Numbered from the stretch's first letter, positions 8,917 to 17,881 are shown. The stretch: DNA of 41,588 bases from Achromobacter mucicolens (GCF_902859725.1 NZ_CADIJP010000032.1:1-41588), one strand, 5' to 3'. A program made the numbers and translations. Notes: generated by a model from the sequence alone, not told the origin.

Positions 8917-9429
8917 ATGCCTGTATCCGTTCGGGACGCCATCGTTTCGTCTTCCCACCTCGCGTCTTCCGCGCCTGAGCTGTCGGAGGTCGAATTCGGC
9001 CTGATCATCGCGTCGCATGCCTTTAACCGGTGGATGGTGCGCTGCATGGCCTGCGCGGGGCTGCCCGAACTGACGTCGCTGGATATCCTGGTGCTCAACC
9101 ACGTATTCCACCGGGGCCGGGGCAAGAAACTGGCTGACATCTGCTTCACACTCAATGTCGAAGACACCCATCTGGTGAATTACTCGCTCAAGAAGCTTGA
9201 GCGCCTGGGCGTCGTCCAAAGCGCCAAGACGGGCAAGGAAGTGATCTACACCACCACCGACGCCGGCGCGGCCGCCATCCAGCGTTACGCCGAAGTGCGC
9301 GAGCAGTGCCTCGTCAAGCCGTTCATCGACTCCCCCGCCGCCGACAACGCCAGTCATCAACTGGCCAACACCTTGCGTGCTCTTTCGGGCCTGTACGACC
9401 AGGCCGCCCGCGCCGCCACCTCGCTGTGA
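8917..9429 (+). CDS. MarR-like winged-helix transcriptional regulator
   Basis: 170 residues from the ATG at 8917; a TTG two codons earlier is in frame but is not preferred. The middle (about 45-115) reads as a winged helix: SLDILVLNHVFHRG, a recognition-helix-like segment LADICFTLNVEDTHLVNYSLKKLERLG, then a basic wing (KTGKEVIYTTTDAG). This matches the predicted MarR family. It lies nine bases before the transporter ATPase gene and probably shares its transcript, so local control of peptide uptake is the simple reading. Whether it represses or activates, and what ligand it senses, is not visible. No good ribosome site precedes either start. Confidence 0.8.
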   Translation: MPVSVRDAIVSSSHLASSAPELSEVEFGLIIASHAFNRWMVRCMACAGLPELTSLDILVLNHVFHRGRGKKLADICFTLNVEDTHLVNYSLKKLERLGVVQSAKTGKEVIYTTTDAGAAAIQRYAEVREQCLVKPFIDSPAADNASHQLANTLRALSGLYDQAARAATSL

Positions 9430-9438
9430 GAATCCACG

Positions 9439-11292
9439 TTGTCTAGCATTCCTGTTTCCGCCCCCGCACCGCTGCTGTCCGTGCGCGGCGTATCGGTCGA
9501 TTTCAATACCGACACCGGCGGGTTTCGCGCCGTCGACAACCTGGATTTCGACGTGCGGCCCGGCCGCACGCTGGCGATCGTGGGCGAGTCTGGTTCGGGC
9601 AAGTCCGTCACGTCGATGGCGATCATGCGCCTGACTGACTACAGCGGCGGGCGCATTTCGACCGGCCAGATCCTGTTTCGCGGCGGCAACGATCGCGAGG
9701 TCGACCTGACCCAGGCCAGCGACGAACAGATGCGCGCGATCCGCGGCAACGACATTGCGATGATCTTCCAGGAGCCGATGACGTCGCTCAATCCCGTGTT
9801 CACCATTGGCGACCAGATCGTCGAGGCGATCATGCTGCACCAGCAGTTGTCGCGTTCGGCGGCGCGCCAGTCGGCGCGAAAGCTGCTGGAAAAGGTGCGC
9901 CTGCCCGATGCCGAACAGCTGCTGGACCGCTATCCGCACCAGTTGTCGGGCGGCATGCGCCAACGCGTGATGATCGCGATGGCGCTGTCGTGCCAGCCGC
10001 GGTTGTTGATCGCCGACGAGCCTACGACGGCGCTGGACGTCACGATCCAGGCGCAGATCCTGAACACCATCCGCGAACTGCAGCGCGACCTGGGCACCGC
10101 GGTGATCTTCATTACCCACGACATGGGCGTGGTGGCCGAGATGGCGGACGACGTGGTCGTCATGCTGCGCGGCAAAAAGGTCGAGCAAGGCACGGTGCAG
10201 GAAATCTTCAACGCGCCCAAGCATCCCTACACGCGCGCGCTGCTGGCCGCCGTGCCGCGCCTGGGCAGCCTGACGGGCCGCGAGCTGCCGCTGCGCACGC
10301 CGCAGACCGTGCTGGAAGGCGACACGCTGCGCGAGGTGGGCGAGACCCGCGAACAGGACACCGCACGCTACGACAAGCCCGTGCTGCGCGTGGACAAGCT
10401 GACCACGCGCTTTGACGTGGGCCACAACCTGTTCGGCCGCGTTACGCACCGGGTGCATGCGGTCGAGCAGGTCAGTTTTGACGTCTATCCCGGCGAGACG
10501 CTGGCGCTGGTGGGCGAATCTGGCAGCGGCAAGTCCACCATCGGCAAGACCTTGCAGCAGCTCGTGGCGCCCACGTCCGGCGCGGTGCGCTACAACGGGC
10601 AGGACATTTTCTCGATGGACAGCGCGGGACGCCAGCGCCTGCGCCAGGAGATCCAGTACATCTTCCAGGATCCGTACGCGTCGCTGGATCCGCGCAAGAC
10701 CGTGGCCTTCAGCATCGCCGAGCCGATCCGCACGCATGGCTTGCTGAGCGGCGAAGACGCCATCGCGCGGCGCGTGGGCGAGCTATTGGAACAGGTGGGC
10801 CTGAAGCCCGAGCACGCCACGCGCTATCCGCATGAGTTCTCGGGCGGCCAGCGCCAGCGGGTGTGCATCGCGCGCGCGCTGGCCAGCAATCCCAAACTGA
10901 TCATCGCGGACGAGTCCGTGTCGGCGCTGGACGTGTCGATTCAGGCGCAGATCCTGAACCTGCTGATGGATCTGCAAAAGGATCGCGGACTGTCGTACCT
11001 GTTCATCACGCACGACATGGCGGTGGTGGAAAAGGTGAGCCACCGCGTCGCCGTGCTGTACCTGGGCCAGATCGTCGAACTGGGCACGCGCCGCCAGATC
11101 TTCGAATCCCCGCAGCACGCCTACACGCGCAAGCTGCTGGCAGCCGTCCCGGTTGCCGAGCCCGGCCGCCATATCGACACTTCCCTGATCGAGGGCGAGA
11201 TCCCCAGCCCGGTGCGCCGCGTGGGCGATGAGCCCGCGATCGTTCCCCTCTTTGAGTTTGCGCCCGGCCACCAGGTCGCCCGCGCCACCTGA
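9439..11292 (+). CDS. Dipeptide/oligopeptide ABC transporter, fused double ATPase (GsiA/DppDF-like)
   Basis: 617 residues with two complete ABC cassettes in one chain. The first has Walker A at 49-56 (GESGSGKS), signature LSGGMRQR from 169 and Walker [10 protein letters not shown] at 192-200. The second has Walker A at 359-367, signature FSGGQRQR from 467 and Walker [10 protein letters not shown] from 490. The second D-E-S replaces the almost universal D-E-P; the catalytic glutamate is kept. Each half has the C-terminal HPYTRALL-type oligopeptide extension. The start must be TTG at 9439, since the next in-frame ATG lies inside the first Walker A helix. It powers the importer formed with the binding protein and two permeases encoded downstream. 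Confidence 0.93.
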   Translation: MSSIPVSAPAPLLSVRGVSVDFNTDTGGFRAVDNLDFDVRPGRTLAIVGESGSGKSVTSMAIMRLTDYSGGRISTGQILFRGGNDREVDLTQASDEQMRAIRGNDIAMIFQEPMTSLNPVFTIGDQIVEAIMLHQQLSRSAARQSARKLLEKVRLPDAEQLLDRYPHQLSGGMRQRVMIAMALSCQPRLLIADEPTTALDVTIQAQILNTIRELQRDLGTAVIFITHDMGVVAEMADDVVVMLRGKKVEQGTVQEIFNAPKHPYTRALLAAVPRLGSLTGRELPLRTPQTVLEGDTLREVGETREQDTARYDKPVLRVDKLTTRFDVGHNLFGRVTHRVHAVEQVSFDVYPGETLALVGESGSGKSTIGKTLQQLVAPTSGAVRYNGQDIFSMDSAGRQRLRQEIQYIFQDPYASLDPRKTVAFSIAEPIRTHGLLSGEDAIARRVGELLEQVGLKPEHATRYPHEFSGGQRQRVCIARALASNPKLIIADESVSALDVSIQAQILNLLMDLQKDRGLSYLFITHDMAVVEKVSHRVAVLYLGQIVELGTRRQIFESPQHAYTRKLLAAVPVAEPGRHIDTSLIEGEIPSPVRRVGDEPAIVPLFEFAPGHQVARAT

Positions 11293-11342
11293 ACCCCTTT
11301 TATCCGTCGGTCCGACCCGATTTCCCGTCCCTGGAGGCGACC

Positions 11343-12869
11343 ATGCACTTCCTTCGCACCACCCTCTCCGCCACCGCGCTGACGCTGGCCCTTGCCGCCG
11401 CGCTGCCTGTGTCGACGGCGCACGCCGCCGGCACGCTCAATGTGGCCATCAACCAGGATCCGGGAAGCTGGGATCCGATCGACACGTTCGTGACGTTCTG
11501 GGGTTCGGTCGGCAGCAACCTGTACGACGGCCTGACCATGCGCGGCGCCGATCTGAAGCTGCAGCCGGGCCTTGCCACCAGCTGGGAATATCTGGACGAC
11601 CACAAGCGCCTGCGCTTCAAGCTGCGCGAAGGCGTCAAGTTCCATAATGGCGAGCCTTTCAATGCCGAGGCGGTCAAGTTCACGTTCGACCGCCTGCTGG
11701 GCGCGGAAGGCGCCAAGGGCCCGCAGAAGTCGAACTACGACTCGATCGGCGAGGTCAAGGTGGTGGCCCCGTACACGGTCGACTTCATCCTGAAGCAGCC
11801 GGACCCCGTGCTGTTGACGAAGCTGGCGGGCTACGGCGCGATGATCGTGCCGCCCAAGTACATCACGGAAAAGGGCGAAGACAACTTCAACACGCATCCG
11901 GTCGGCACCGGCCCGTTCAAGTTCGACAGCTACCAGCCCAAGGTCAACGTGACGCTGGCGCGTAACGACGAATACTGGGGCGGCAAGCCCAAGCTGGACA
12001 AGGTGGTGTATCGCTTCATCGGCGAACCCGGCACGCAGGTCGCCGAATTGCAGGCCGGCCGCATCGACATCGCCACGCTGATCCCGCTGGGCCTGATCGA
12101 AACGGTCAAAAAGTCGGGCAACGCCGACGTCATCTCCACGGGCGGCCCGGTAGCCTTCGCGCTGCGCTACAACACCAAGAACGGCATCACGCAGCATCGC
12201 GACGTGCGCCGTGCGCTGATCATGGCGGTCGATCGCGACGCCATCGTCAAGCAGCTCCTGCTGGGCCAGGCCAAGACCATCGCCAGCTTCCAGGGTCCGC
12301 AGTCGTTCGGCTACAACCCCGAGCAAAAGCCCCTGCCTTTCAATCCCGCCGAAGCCAAGAAGCTGCTGGCGGCCGCCGGCGTGAAGCCGGGCGCCACGGT
12401 GCAGATTGACGTGCGCGGCAGCGACTCGAACTTCCGCGAAGTGGCGCAGGCCGTGTCCGGCTACCTGCAAGGCGTGGGCGTGCGCGCCACCATCAAGCCG
12501 TATGAAACCGGCGTGCTGCTCAACGACATCATTCCCGGCGGCAAGACCGGCGAAATGTGGCAGAACCAGTGGGGCGGCTGGACGTACGACTACGACAACA
12601 CGGCGTACCTGATGTACCACTCGGGCCAGAAGTGGAATCCGTACGACAACGATCCCAAGCTGAACGCGATGCTGGAAGCGCAGCGCACGGTCTATGACGT
12701 GAAAAAGCGCGAAGCGATGCTGCACGAGATCGCCGCGTACGTGGCCGACCAGGCGCTGGAAATGCCGCTGTACAGCCTGAACACGATCGTGGGCGTGAAC
12801 AAGCGTGTGAAGAACCTGGAAGTCCCGGGCGACATCCGCTTCCGTTTCCTGGATACGGCCGTAGAGTAA
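11343..12869 (+). CDS. Periplasmic peptide-binding protein (SBP family 5, DppA/GsiB-like)
   Basis: 508 residues, the normal length for the family, with a clean signal peptide (about 1-28, ending STAHA). The body shows family-5 features: LNVAINQDPGSWDP near the mature N-terminus, LRFKLREGVKFHNGEPFNAE-type motif, and the ISTGGPVAFALRYNT block. The ribosome site GGAGG lies six bases before the ATG. It would deliver peptides or related compounds to the permeases encoded next; the exact ligand (dipeptide, glutathione, opine or other) cannot be read from sequence. It lies 50 bases after the ATPase gene in the same operon. Confidence 0.93.
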   Translation: MHFLRTTLSATALTLALAAALPVSTAHAAGTLNVAINQDPGSWDPIDTFVTFWGSVGSNLYDGLTMRGADLKLQPGLATSWEYLDDHKRLRFKLREGVKFHNGEPFNAEAVKFTFDRLLGAEGAKGPQKSNYDSIGEVKVVAPYTVDFILKQPDPVLLTKLAGYGAMIVPPKYITEKGEDNFNTHPVGTGPFKFDSYQPKVNVTLARNDEYWGGKPKLDKVVYRFIGEPGTQVAELQAGRIDIATLIPLGLIETVKKSGNADVISTGGPVAFALRYNTKNGITQHRDVRRALIMAVDRDAIVKQLLLGQAKTIASFQGPQSFGYNPEQKPLPFNPAEAKKLLAAAGVKPGATVQIDVRGSDSNFREVAQAVSGYLQGVGVRATIKPYETGVLLNDIIPGGKTGEMWQNQWGGWTYDYDNTAYLMYHSGQKWNPYDNDPKLNAMLEAQRTVYDVKKREAMLHEIAAYVADQALEMPLYSLNTIVGVNKRVKNLEVPGDIRFRFLDTAVE

Positions 12870-12975
12870 GTCCCCCCCCGAGCGCTTTGCGCTTCCCCCC
12901 AGGGGGCATGCCAGCGGACCGGCAGAGCCCGGATCCGCGGCATCCCGCTTGGGGTGTGCCTCGTTGAGGCATTGG
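12870..12975. repeat. GC-rich intergenic block with nested inverted repeats, candidate interspersed element
   Basis: Between the binding-protein and permease genes. It holds a run of eight C (12872-12879), AGCGC-TTT-GCGCT (12881-12893), CCCCC-CA-GGGGG (12895-12906), the palindrome GGCATGCC (12905-12912) and TGCCTC-GTT-GAGGCA (12957-12971). Similar C-run/GCGC blocks recur between genes in Bordetella/Achromobacter genomes from memory; only one copy is seen here. It could be a processing or partial termination point inside the operon that lets the binding protein be made in excess. Confidence 0.5.
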
Positions 12976-13036
12976 TGCGAATCGATGCCGCGTTAACACC
13001 CTATTCCCGCCACGGCGCAAGCCGTTGCGGCGCCTT

Positions 13037-13960
13037 ATGACCGGATTTCTCATCAAACGCGTGTTGCAGGCGGTCTTCGTGATCGTGGCCGTGACGCTGC
13101 TTGTTTCTTATGCTGTGCGCCTGACCGGCGACCCTGCGCTGATGCTCAGCCAGGGGTCCGGCAGCGTGACCGAACAGGATCTGGCCAACATCCGGCAGGC
13201 GCTCGGGCTGAACCGGCCGTTCCACGAGCAGTACCTGTCGTACATGCAAGGCCTGCTGCACGGCGATTTCGGGCGCAGCTTCATGGGCGGCACTTCGGTC
13301 GCCAAGCTGATCGGCGACGCCCTGCCGGCCACGCTGATGCTGGCCTTCACGTCGCTCATCGCGTCCATCCTGATTTCGCTGCCGCTGGGCATCCAGGCCG
13401 CCATCAAGCGCGGCAAGCCCACCGATCAGGCGATCCGCATCCTGTCGCTGGTGGGGTTGTCGTTTCCCAACTTCTGGCTGGCGCTGATGCTGGTGCTGCT
13501 GCTGTCGATCACTTTCCCGCTGCTGCCGCCGTCCGGCTGGAGCGGTCCAGCCAGCCTGGTGCTGCCGTCGCTGACGATGGCGATCATCCTCAGCGCCACC
13601 AACATCCGCCTGGTGCGCACGACGATGCTGGAAACGCTGTCCGCGCAATACATCATGGTGGCGCGCAGCAAGGGGCTGAAAGAGCGCGTCGTGTTGTACA
13701 AGCACGCGCTGCGCAATTGCGCCATTCCGCTGATCACGTACCTGGGCCTGCAGTTCGGCGGGCTGATCGGCGGCATCGTGGTGATCGAGATGGTCTTCAA
13801 CTGGCCCGGGCTGGGCACGCTGGCGTTCGACGCCATCTCGGGCCGCGACTATCCGGTGCTGCAAGGCACGGTCACCGTGCTGGCCACCGTCATCGTCCTG
13901 GTCAACCTGATCGTCGACATCGCCTACGGCATCGTCGATCCCCGTATCCGCACGCGCTGA
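13037..13960 (+). CDS. Peptide ABC transporter permease (DppB/GsiC-like)
   Basis: 307 residues from the ATG at 13037 (an in-frame TTG lies four codons upstream). It begins with the DppB-type first membrane helix (FLIKRVLQAVFVIVAVTLL) and a large periplasmic loop containing ALGLNRPFHEQYL. Further helices and the EAA-like motif at the cytoplasmic face (MVARSKGLKERVVLYKHALRN) follow, then the family ending DIAYGIVDPRIR. It forms the membrane channel together with the permease encoded five bases downstream. No clear ribosome site precedes it. Confidence 0.93.
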   Translation: MTGFLIKRVLQAVFVIVAVTLLVSYAVRLTGDPALMLSQGSGSVTEQDLANIRQALGLNRPFHEQYLSYMQGLLHGDFGRSFMGGTSVAKLIGDALPATLMLAFTSLIASILISLPLGIQAAIKRGKPTDQAIRILSLVGLSFPNFWLALMLVLLLSITFPLLPPSGWSGPASLVLPSLTMAIILSATNIRLVRTTMLETLSAQYIMVARSKGLKERVVLYKHALRNCAIPLITYLGLQFGGLIGGIVVIEMVFNWPGLGTLAFDAISGRDYPVLQGTVTVLATVIVLVNLIVDIAYGIVDPRIRTR

Positions 13961-13965
13961 GCATC

Positions 13966-14832
13966 ATGCAGACAACCACTTCCCCCGCCGCCCCGAAGGC
14001 CATGAAGCCGCGCAGCCGCTATCGCTCGCTGGAGTTCGTGCTGGGCGCGCTTCTGACCGGCGTCATGGTCCTGCTCGTGCTGGCGTCCGGCTGGCTGTTT
14101 CCGGACGGCGGCGAATCCATGGACCTGGCCGCGCGCCTGATGGCGCCGTTCTCGTCGGCCGCCCACCCGTTCGGCACGGACCCGCTGGGCCGCGACGTGC
14201 TGGCGCGCGTGATCGTTGGCGGCAAGATCTCGCTGCTGGTGGGCTTTGCCTCGGTGCTGGGCGGCGCGCTGCTGGGCATCATCATGGGTCTCATTGCCGG
14301 CTACTACCGCGGCTTCTGGGACATGATCGTCATGCGCTTTGCCGACGTGCAACTGGCGCTGCCCTTCATCCTGGTCGCCATTACCTTCATCGCCATCCTG
14401 GGCGGCGGCCTGTTCAACGTCATCTTTTTCATGATCGTGTCGCAATGGGTGCAGTACGCTCGTCTGGTGCGTGCGCAGGTGCTGGCGCTGCGCGAGCGTG
14501 AATTCGTGCTGGCTGCGCGCGCCTTCGGCGTGCGCGACCTGGCGATGATCCGCCACCACATCGTGCCCAATCTGCTGGGTCCGCTGGTGATCCTGATGAC
14601 CCTGAACGTGGCCAACAACATCCTGCTGGAAAGCAGCCTGACCTTCCTGGGTCTGGGCGTCGATCCCATGATCCCGAGCTGGGGCGGTATGCTTGCCGAT
14701 GGCCGCACGTACATGCAGACGGCCTGGTGGGTCAGCGTCTTTCCTGGCCTTGCCATCATGCTGACGGTGCTGGGCCTGAACCTGCTGGGCGACTGGCTGC
14801 GCGACCGCCTGGATCCGACCGGCAAGGTCTGA
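13966..14832 (+). CDS. Peptide ABC transporter permease (DppC/GsiD-like)
   Basis: 288 residues from the ATG at 13966, five bases after the previous stop; upstream in-frame codons run through the preceding gene and are not used. A cytoplasmic basic N-terminus is followed by a first helix (about 28-45), the DppC motif HPFGTDPLGRDVLARV, five more helices, the EAA motif (FVLAARAFGVRDLAMIRHHIVPN) and the ending LLGDWLRDRLDP. It is the second channel subunit of the peptide importer and completes the transporter: double ATPase, binding protein and two permeases. Confidence 0.93.
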   Translation: MQTTTSPAAPKAMKPRSRYRSLEFVLGALLTGVMVLLVLASGWLFPDGGESMDLAARLMAPFSSAAHPFGTDPLGRDVLARVIVGGKISLLVGFASVLGGALLGIIMGLIAGYYRGFWDMIVMRFADVQLALPFILVAITFIAILGGGLFNVIFFMIVSQWVQYARLVRAQVLALREREFVLAARAFGVRDLAMIRHHIVPNLLGPLVILMTLNVANNILLESSLTFLGLGVDPMIPSWGGMLADGRTYMQTAWWVSVFPGLAIMLTVLGLNLLGDWLRDRLDPTGKV

Positions 14833-14871
14833 AGAATCGATCCGCACCCTGGTGCGGAAGGAATATTGAGT

Positions 14872-16611
14872 ATGTCGTTGCTGGACAAGAGTTTCGATCG
14901 CACGCTGGACGCCTGGACGCACGCCTACATGGCGCCGGCCTGGCGCGGCGCGGTCGTGGAAGGCTGGCTGTTCGAGAGCGCCCAAGCCCGCCGCGCCGCG
15001 CAAGACCGGCTGCAACAGGCAGGCGTGACGGCGCGCTTTCGCAGCGCCTACAAGCCGCTGCTGCACTATTTCCTTGAAGAGGTCGAGCACGACGGGCTGA
15101 TCTCGGCCGAGATCCGCTATCCCTTGCACGAGCACGCGCAGGCCAAACGCTTCACGCTCGAAGCCTACCCCCTTGTCGCGCTGCTGAAGGACGTCCGCGT
15201 CACGATGCTGCCCGGCGCGAACGACCTGCACTACGACGTCACCCTGGGCTATGCCGACGGCCGCAAGCTCGACGCCCGCGTCTTCGCGCCCAATCAGCTT
15301 GGGCACGCGGCGGACGGCACGCCAGAGCTGTCGCCCACCGGCTGGCTGCGGGTGCGCGACGCAAACGGCGGGGTGCAGACCGATTCCGCGCAGGCCACCG
15401 AGTACCAGTTGCTCTTTCGCAGCATCATGGACACGGTGCGCACCCACACCTGGGGCGCGCACGAGCCGTACTTCGACCGGCTGGAGATTCGCGTCGACCT
15501 GCCCGGCATCGACTTCGCGCTGCCGGTGGACGAGGAAATCGTCAGCACCTTCGAGGCGCTGCACGAAGACATCTATTTCTCGCTGCTCGAGCACTTCCAG
15601 CAACACTCCGGCCGCCCGTCCGGCGACCGGGGCCTGCAACCCGGCCAGATCATTCCCGACATCCGCCGCCACGATGGCGCGCCGCGCGTGCAGATCTCGG
15701 TGGAGCCCTTTGCCCCCGTCGCGCCCGCGACGCCGGCGGCGCCTGCCGGTCCGCTGGCGCAGGTGCGCGAGCCGCTGTCGGCCGCGCAGATCGCCGGGTG
15801 CATGGCGGCCTTTGGCGGCGACACCTTCCAGGCCGTGTCCCGGCAGGGCCGTCCGGTACTGGGCACCTATGTGCGCGGCCCGGGTCCAGCCGTCTTCATT
15901 TCGGGCGCGCAGCACGCCAATGAAACCTCCGGCGTGGTGGGTGCCCTGCGCGCGGCGCAGACGCTGGCCGCGCGCGGCGATGCGCATTTTGCGCTGATCG
16001 CCTCCGAGAATCCCGATGGCTACGCGCTGTTCAACCGGCTGCGCGAGCAGCATCCCCGCCACATGCTGCACGCCTCGCGCTACAGCGCGCTGGGCGACGA
16101 CATCGCCTACCGCGAGCGCGCGCCGTTCTTCGAGCGCGAAGGCCGGCATCAGGCGCATGCGATCAGCGGCGCGCAGTTGCACATCAACCTGCACGGCTAT
16201 CCCGCGCACGAATGGACGCGTCCGCTGTCGGGCTACCTGCCGCGTCACTTTGAGCTGTGGACCATCCCCAAGGGGTTCTTCCTGGTGCTGCGCCATCATC
16301 CGGGTTGGGGCGACCGCGCCCGGAATCTGATCGAAGGCGTCACCGCGAGGCTTGCCCGCAACGTGCCGGGGCTGGTGGAATTCAACGCGCGGCAACTTGA
16401 ACTCTTTCACGCACACGCGCTGGAAAAGGGATTCGACGTGCTCAACGGCATTCCCGTACAGGTCACGGAAACCGATCGTGAAGAATTGCCAATGGCGCTC
16501 ATCTCGGAGTTTCCGGATGAAACGGTCTACGGAGACCGATTCGTTTTCGCGCATACTGTGCAGATGGAAACCGTCCTGGCGGCCACCGATCTGTATCGCG
16601 CGGGACTGTAG
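14872..16611 (+). CDS. M14-type zinc carboxypeptidase-like protein with a large N-terminal domain
   Basis: 579 residues from ATG 14872 with GGAAGG ten bases upstream; TTG 14866 is an alternative. The C-terminal half (about 305-579) carries the M14 zinc pattern H348-x-x-E351 (GAQHANETSG) and a later histidine in LHINLHGYPAHEW (H437 or H441). The ISEFPDE segment near the end may supply the catalytic glutamate. There is no signal peptide, so it should be cytoplasmic. Residues 1-275 match no domain I recognise, and a Pro/Ala linker (about 277-295) joins the halves. It lies 39 bases after the permease and is probably co-transcribed, so trimming of imported peptides or deacylation of an imported amino-acid derivative is plausible. 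The substrate is unknown. Confidence 0.8.
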   Translation: MSLLDKSFDRTLDAWTHAYMAPAWRGAVVEGWLFESAQARRAAQDRLQQAGVTARFRSAYKPLLHYFLEEVEHDGLISAEIRYPLHEHAQAKRFTLEAYPLVALLKDVRVTMLPGANDLHYDVTLGYADGRKLDARVFAPNQLGHAADGTPELSPTGWLRVRDANGGVQTDSAQATEYQLLFRSIMDTVRTHTWGAHEPYFDRLEIRVDLPGIDFALPVDEEIVSTFEALHEDIYFSLLEHFQQHSGRPSGDRGLQPGQIIPDIRRHDGAPRVQISVEPFAPVAPATPAAPAGPLAQVREPLSAAQIAGCMAAFGGDTFQAVSRQGRPVLGTYVRGPGPAVFISGAQHANETSGVVGALRAAQTLAARGDAHFALIASENPDGYALFNRLREQHPRHMLHASRYSALGDDIAYRERAPFFEREGRHQAHAISGAQLHINLHGYPAHEWTRPLSGYLPRHFELWTIPKGFFLVLRHHPGWGDRARNLIEGVTARLARNVPGLVEFNARQLELFHAHALEKGFDVLNGIPVQVTETDREELPMALISEFPDETVYGDRFVFAHTVQMETVLAATDLYRAGL

Positions 16612-16648
16612 ACGCCTGGATCCCGCCGCTTGAACCCGCAATAAAAAA

Positions 16649-17086
16649 ATGAACATCCGAGAACGCAACCACGGCGACGATCTGGCCCTGGTGGACATCT
16701 GGCTCCGTTCGGTGCGCGCCACCCACACTTTTCTGACGGAAAAGGAAATCCAGGCCATGTACCCGAAGGTGCTGAACACGTACCTGCCGTCGGTAAGGGT
16801 CTGGGTCTGTGAGGACGATGCCGGCGAAGTCGCCGGCTTCATGGGCCTGACCGGCAACAAGGTCGAAATGCTGTTCGTGGATGCCAACAAGCGCGGCAAG
16901 GGAGCCGGCCGCCGGCTGCTTAACTTTGCGCGCTCGCTGCATGGCACGCTGCTGGTCGACGTGAACGAGCAGAATCCGCAGGCGCACGGGTTCTACAAGC
17001 ACTACGGATTTCAGGACGTGGGACGCTCGGCCCACGACGACGCCGGCCGCCCTTTTCCCATCATCCACATGAAGCTGGCCGGTTAA
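16649..17086 (+). CDS. YjaB-like GNAT N-acetyltransferase
   Basis: 145 residues, the length of E. coli YjaB, which it resembles along its whole course: WLRSVRATHTFLTEKEI near the start, VEMLFVDANKRGKGAGRRLL (acetyl-CoA binding motif A, R/Q-x-x-G-x-G/A form), VNEQNPQAHGFYKHYGF and GRSAHDDAGRPFP near the end. GNAT enzymes move an acetyl group from acetyl-CoA to an amine; YjaB has been described as a lysine acetyltransferase, but the target here is unknown. It lies 37 bases after the peptidase gene and may end the operon. An A-run rather than a ribosome site precedes the ATG. Confidence 0.88.
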   Translation: MNIRERNHGDDLALVDIWLRSVRATHTFLTEKEIQAMYPKVLNTYLPSVRVWVCEDDAGEVAGFMGLTGNKVEMLFVDANKRGKGAGRRLLNFARSLHGTLLVDVNEQNPQAHGFYKHYGFQDVGRSAHDDAGRPFPIIHMKLAG

Positions 17087-17096
17087 GGCAACGCGT

Positions 17097-17279
17097 TCAG
17101 GCGCCGCCCGCTTCGTGCCGGGCGCGCCACGCTTTCAAGGCCTCGCGATAGCGGTCCATGGCCTCGTCATACAGGTCGTAGACGCAGGGAATGCATCCGC
17201 TGTTGCAGCATTCGCCGGGCTCGGGGCGTTCAGGCGGAACGGGCGGCGGATCGTCCTCCGGGGAATTCTTCTTGCTCAT
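17097..17279 (-). CDS. Small cysteine-rich oxidoreductase-like domain protein
   Basis: 60 residues. A proline-rich N-terminal part (PPPVPPERPEPGE) leads to the cluster CCNSGCIPCVYDLYDEAMDR, then a short helix rich in Arg/Ala. This is the pattern of the oxidoreductase-like (Oxidored-like) domain, also found at the N-terminus of the eukaryotic OXLD1 protein. The four cysteines (C-C-x3-C-x2-C) could bind metal or be redox active; no activity is established that I know of. It converges with the YjaB-like gene (ten bases between stops) and lies 41 bases after the GNAT gene on its own strand. Confidence 0.75.
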   Translation of the reverse strand: MSKKNSPEDDPPPVPPERPEPGECCNSGCIPCVYDLYDEAMDRYREALKAWRARHEAGGA

Positions 17280-17320
17280 GGCGCCATGTTAGCGCTGCGC
17301 GTCATGCGCCGGCACGGCGT

Positions 17321-17881
17321 TCACACGCCTTCGCGCTTGCGCCAATCCGCGCGGCGGATTTCGTAACAGACCTTGGGCTCCGGCGCGTCGTTCGTCATGC
17401 CGACGTAACGCAGCCCCGTCTTTTCCATGACGCGCTGCGACGCCAGGTTTGAGCGCAGCGCCACGGCGCCCAGCACGTCCACCGGCAGCAGGCGAAACCC
17501 CAGCCCGATCAGCGCGCGGGAAATCTCCGCCGCAAAGCCTTTACCCCAACAGTCGGGATGCAGCGCATAGGCAAGCTCCACGCTGGCCCGGCCGGGCGAC
17601 GCCGTCGCCTTCAGCCCGGCACGGCCAGCGGGCAGGCCCGTCTCGCGGTCCTGCAGCACATACATGCCGTAGCCATGCTCGGTCCAGTGGACGATGTTCT
17701 GCGCCACGTAGCTTCGGCTGGCCGCCGCGTCGCGCGTTCCGCCCATCGACTGCATCAGATCGGCATTGGCGTGCATCTCGATCATGAACGGCAGATGCGC
17801 CTGCGACATGCGGCGCGCGTAAAGACGCAGGGTCTGGAAATCGTCGGGAAATTCGGTGGACGGCATGGCTGACTCGCTCAT
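17321..17881 (-). CDS. RimJ/RimL-type GNAT N-acetyltransferase
   Basis: 186 residues. It has the layout of Acetyltransf_3 proteins: an N-terminal strand with TLRLYARRM, then VELAYALHPDCWGKGFAAEISRALI (cofactor-binding motif) and AVALRSNLASQRVMEKTGLRYVG near the C-terminus, where the N-x-x-S-x-R-V-x-E-K-x-G-F pattern of the family is kept apart from Leu for Phe. The start codon shares one base with the stop of the lytic transglycosylase gene (TAATG), so translation is probably coupled. The acceptor (ribosomal protein N-terminus or small molecule) is unknown. Confidence 0.88.
   Translation of the reverse strand: MSESAMPSTEFPDDFQTLRLYARRMSQAHLPFMIEMHANADLMQSMGGTRDAAASRSYVAQNIVHWTEHGYGMYVLQDRETGLPAGRAGLKATASPGRASVELAYALHPDCWGKGFAAEISRALIGLGFRLLPVDVLGAVALRSNLASQRVMEKTGLRYVGMTNDAPEPKVCYEIRRADWRKREGV

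Noticed and set aside
8863-10737. Minus-strand open frame of about 620 codons
   Set aside because: Antisense to the MarR-like gene and the first ATPase cassette; His/Arg/Gln-rich shadow.
12880-12912. Intrinsic terminator after the peptide-binding protein
   Set aside because: Stems are present but no T-run follows, and the permease genes continue the operon.
13924-16947. Minus-strand open frame of over 1,000 codons
   Set aside because: Lies antisense to the permease, M14 peptidase and YjaB-like genes, which have clear family motifs. Its translation is low-complexity Arg/His/Gln/Gly-rich, the usual mirror of GC-rich codon bias.
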